Both the position numbers and the translations under genes were made by a program. From JBFHNV01 sp965365655 (GTDB lineage: Bacteria > Pseudomonadota > Gammaproteobacteria > HK1): DNA of 5,868 nucleotides. The stretch's first letter is position 1, and each line of letters begins with the position of its first letter. Shown piece by piece: positions 5,842 to 5,868 of the stretch. The notes under the pieces are model-generated. The model saw nothing but the letters and a program-made list of their open reading frames with translations, did no database searches and was not told where the DNA came from. The DNA lies in contig CBDUCN010000319.1 in assembly GCA_965365655.1 (NCBI GenBank), forward strand, positions 1-5,868, in the 5' to 3' direction.

Positions 5842-5868
5842 GATCCCGCGTGGGCGCGCCTCGCGCGG

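Overview
The window is very GC-rich DNA with tightly packed genes, strong G/C preference at third codon positions and long spurious reading frames antisense to the real genes. Everything in it looks like chromosomal housekeeping or accessory metabolism of a high-GC proteobacterium. A gammaproteobacterium is the best guess, because the plus-strand cluster resembles the Escherichia coli ybhP-clsB locus and the xi-class glutathione transferase is of the proteobacterial YqjG type. I see no mobile element, phage gene, CRISPR array, tRNA or rRNA.

Layout: (1) 1-841, minus strand: an AI-2E family (PerM/YdiK/TqsA-like) membrane protein with a GTG start, cut at its C-terminal end by the window edge. 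(2) 951-1922, minus strand: a glutathionyl-hydroquinone reductase (YqjG type), which may share a transcript with gene 1. (3) 1923-2016: a 94-bp divergent promoter region with a 9-bp-arm inverted repeat. (4) 2017-4474, plus strand: three overlapping genes, namely a YbhP-like endonuclease/exonuclease/phosphatase (EEP) protein, a cardiolipin-synthase-type phospholipase D enzyme with two N-terminal membrane helices, and a small PGPGW-family membrane protein. (5) 4475-4657: a gap between convergent genes, holding one hairpin followed by TTTT (possible terminator of the plus-strand operon) and one hairpin without a T tract. (6) 4658-5743, minus strand: a TauD/TfdA-family Fe(II)/2-oxoglutarate dioxygenase of unknown substrate. 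(7) 5744-5868: its leader, with a good ribosome binding site and a 28-bp inverted repeat directly upstream.

The coherent unit is the plus-strand operon. The stop/start overlaps imply translational coupling of a predicted phosphodiesterase/phosphatase, a phospholipid synthase and a small membrane protein, which points to a membrane-lipid function. The reductase acts on glutathionylated quinols and is probably a detoxification or repair enzyme. The dioxygenase stands alone and its substrate cannot be read from the sequence. I found no clear undescribed system. The items most worth following up are the conserved-looking lipid operon and the repeat-rich leader of the dioxygenase gene.
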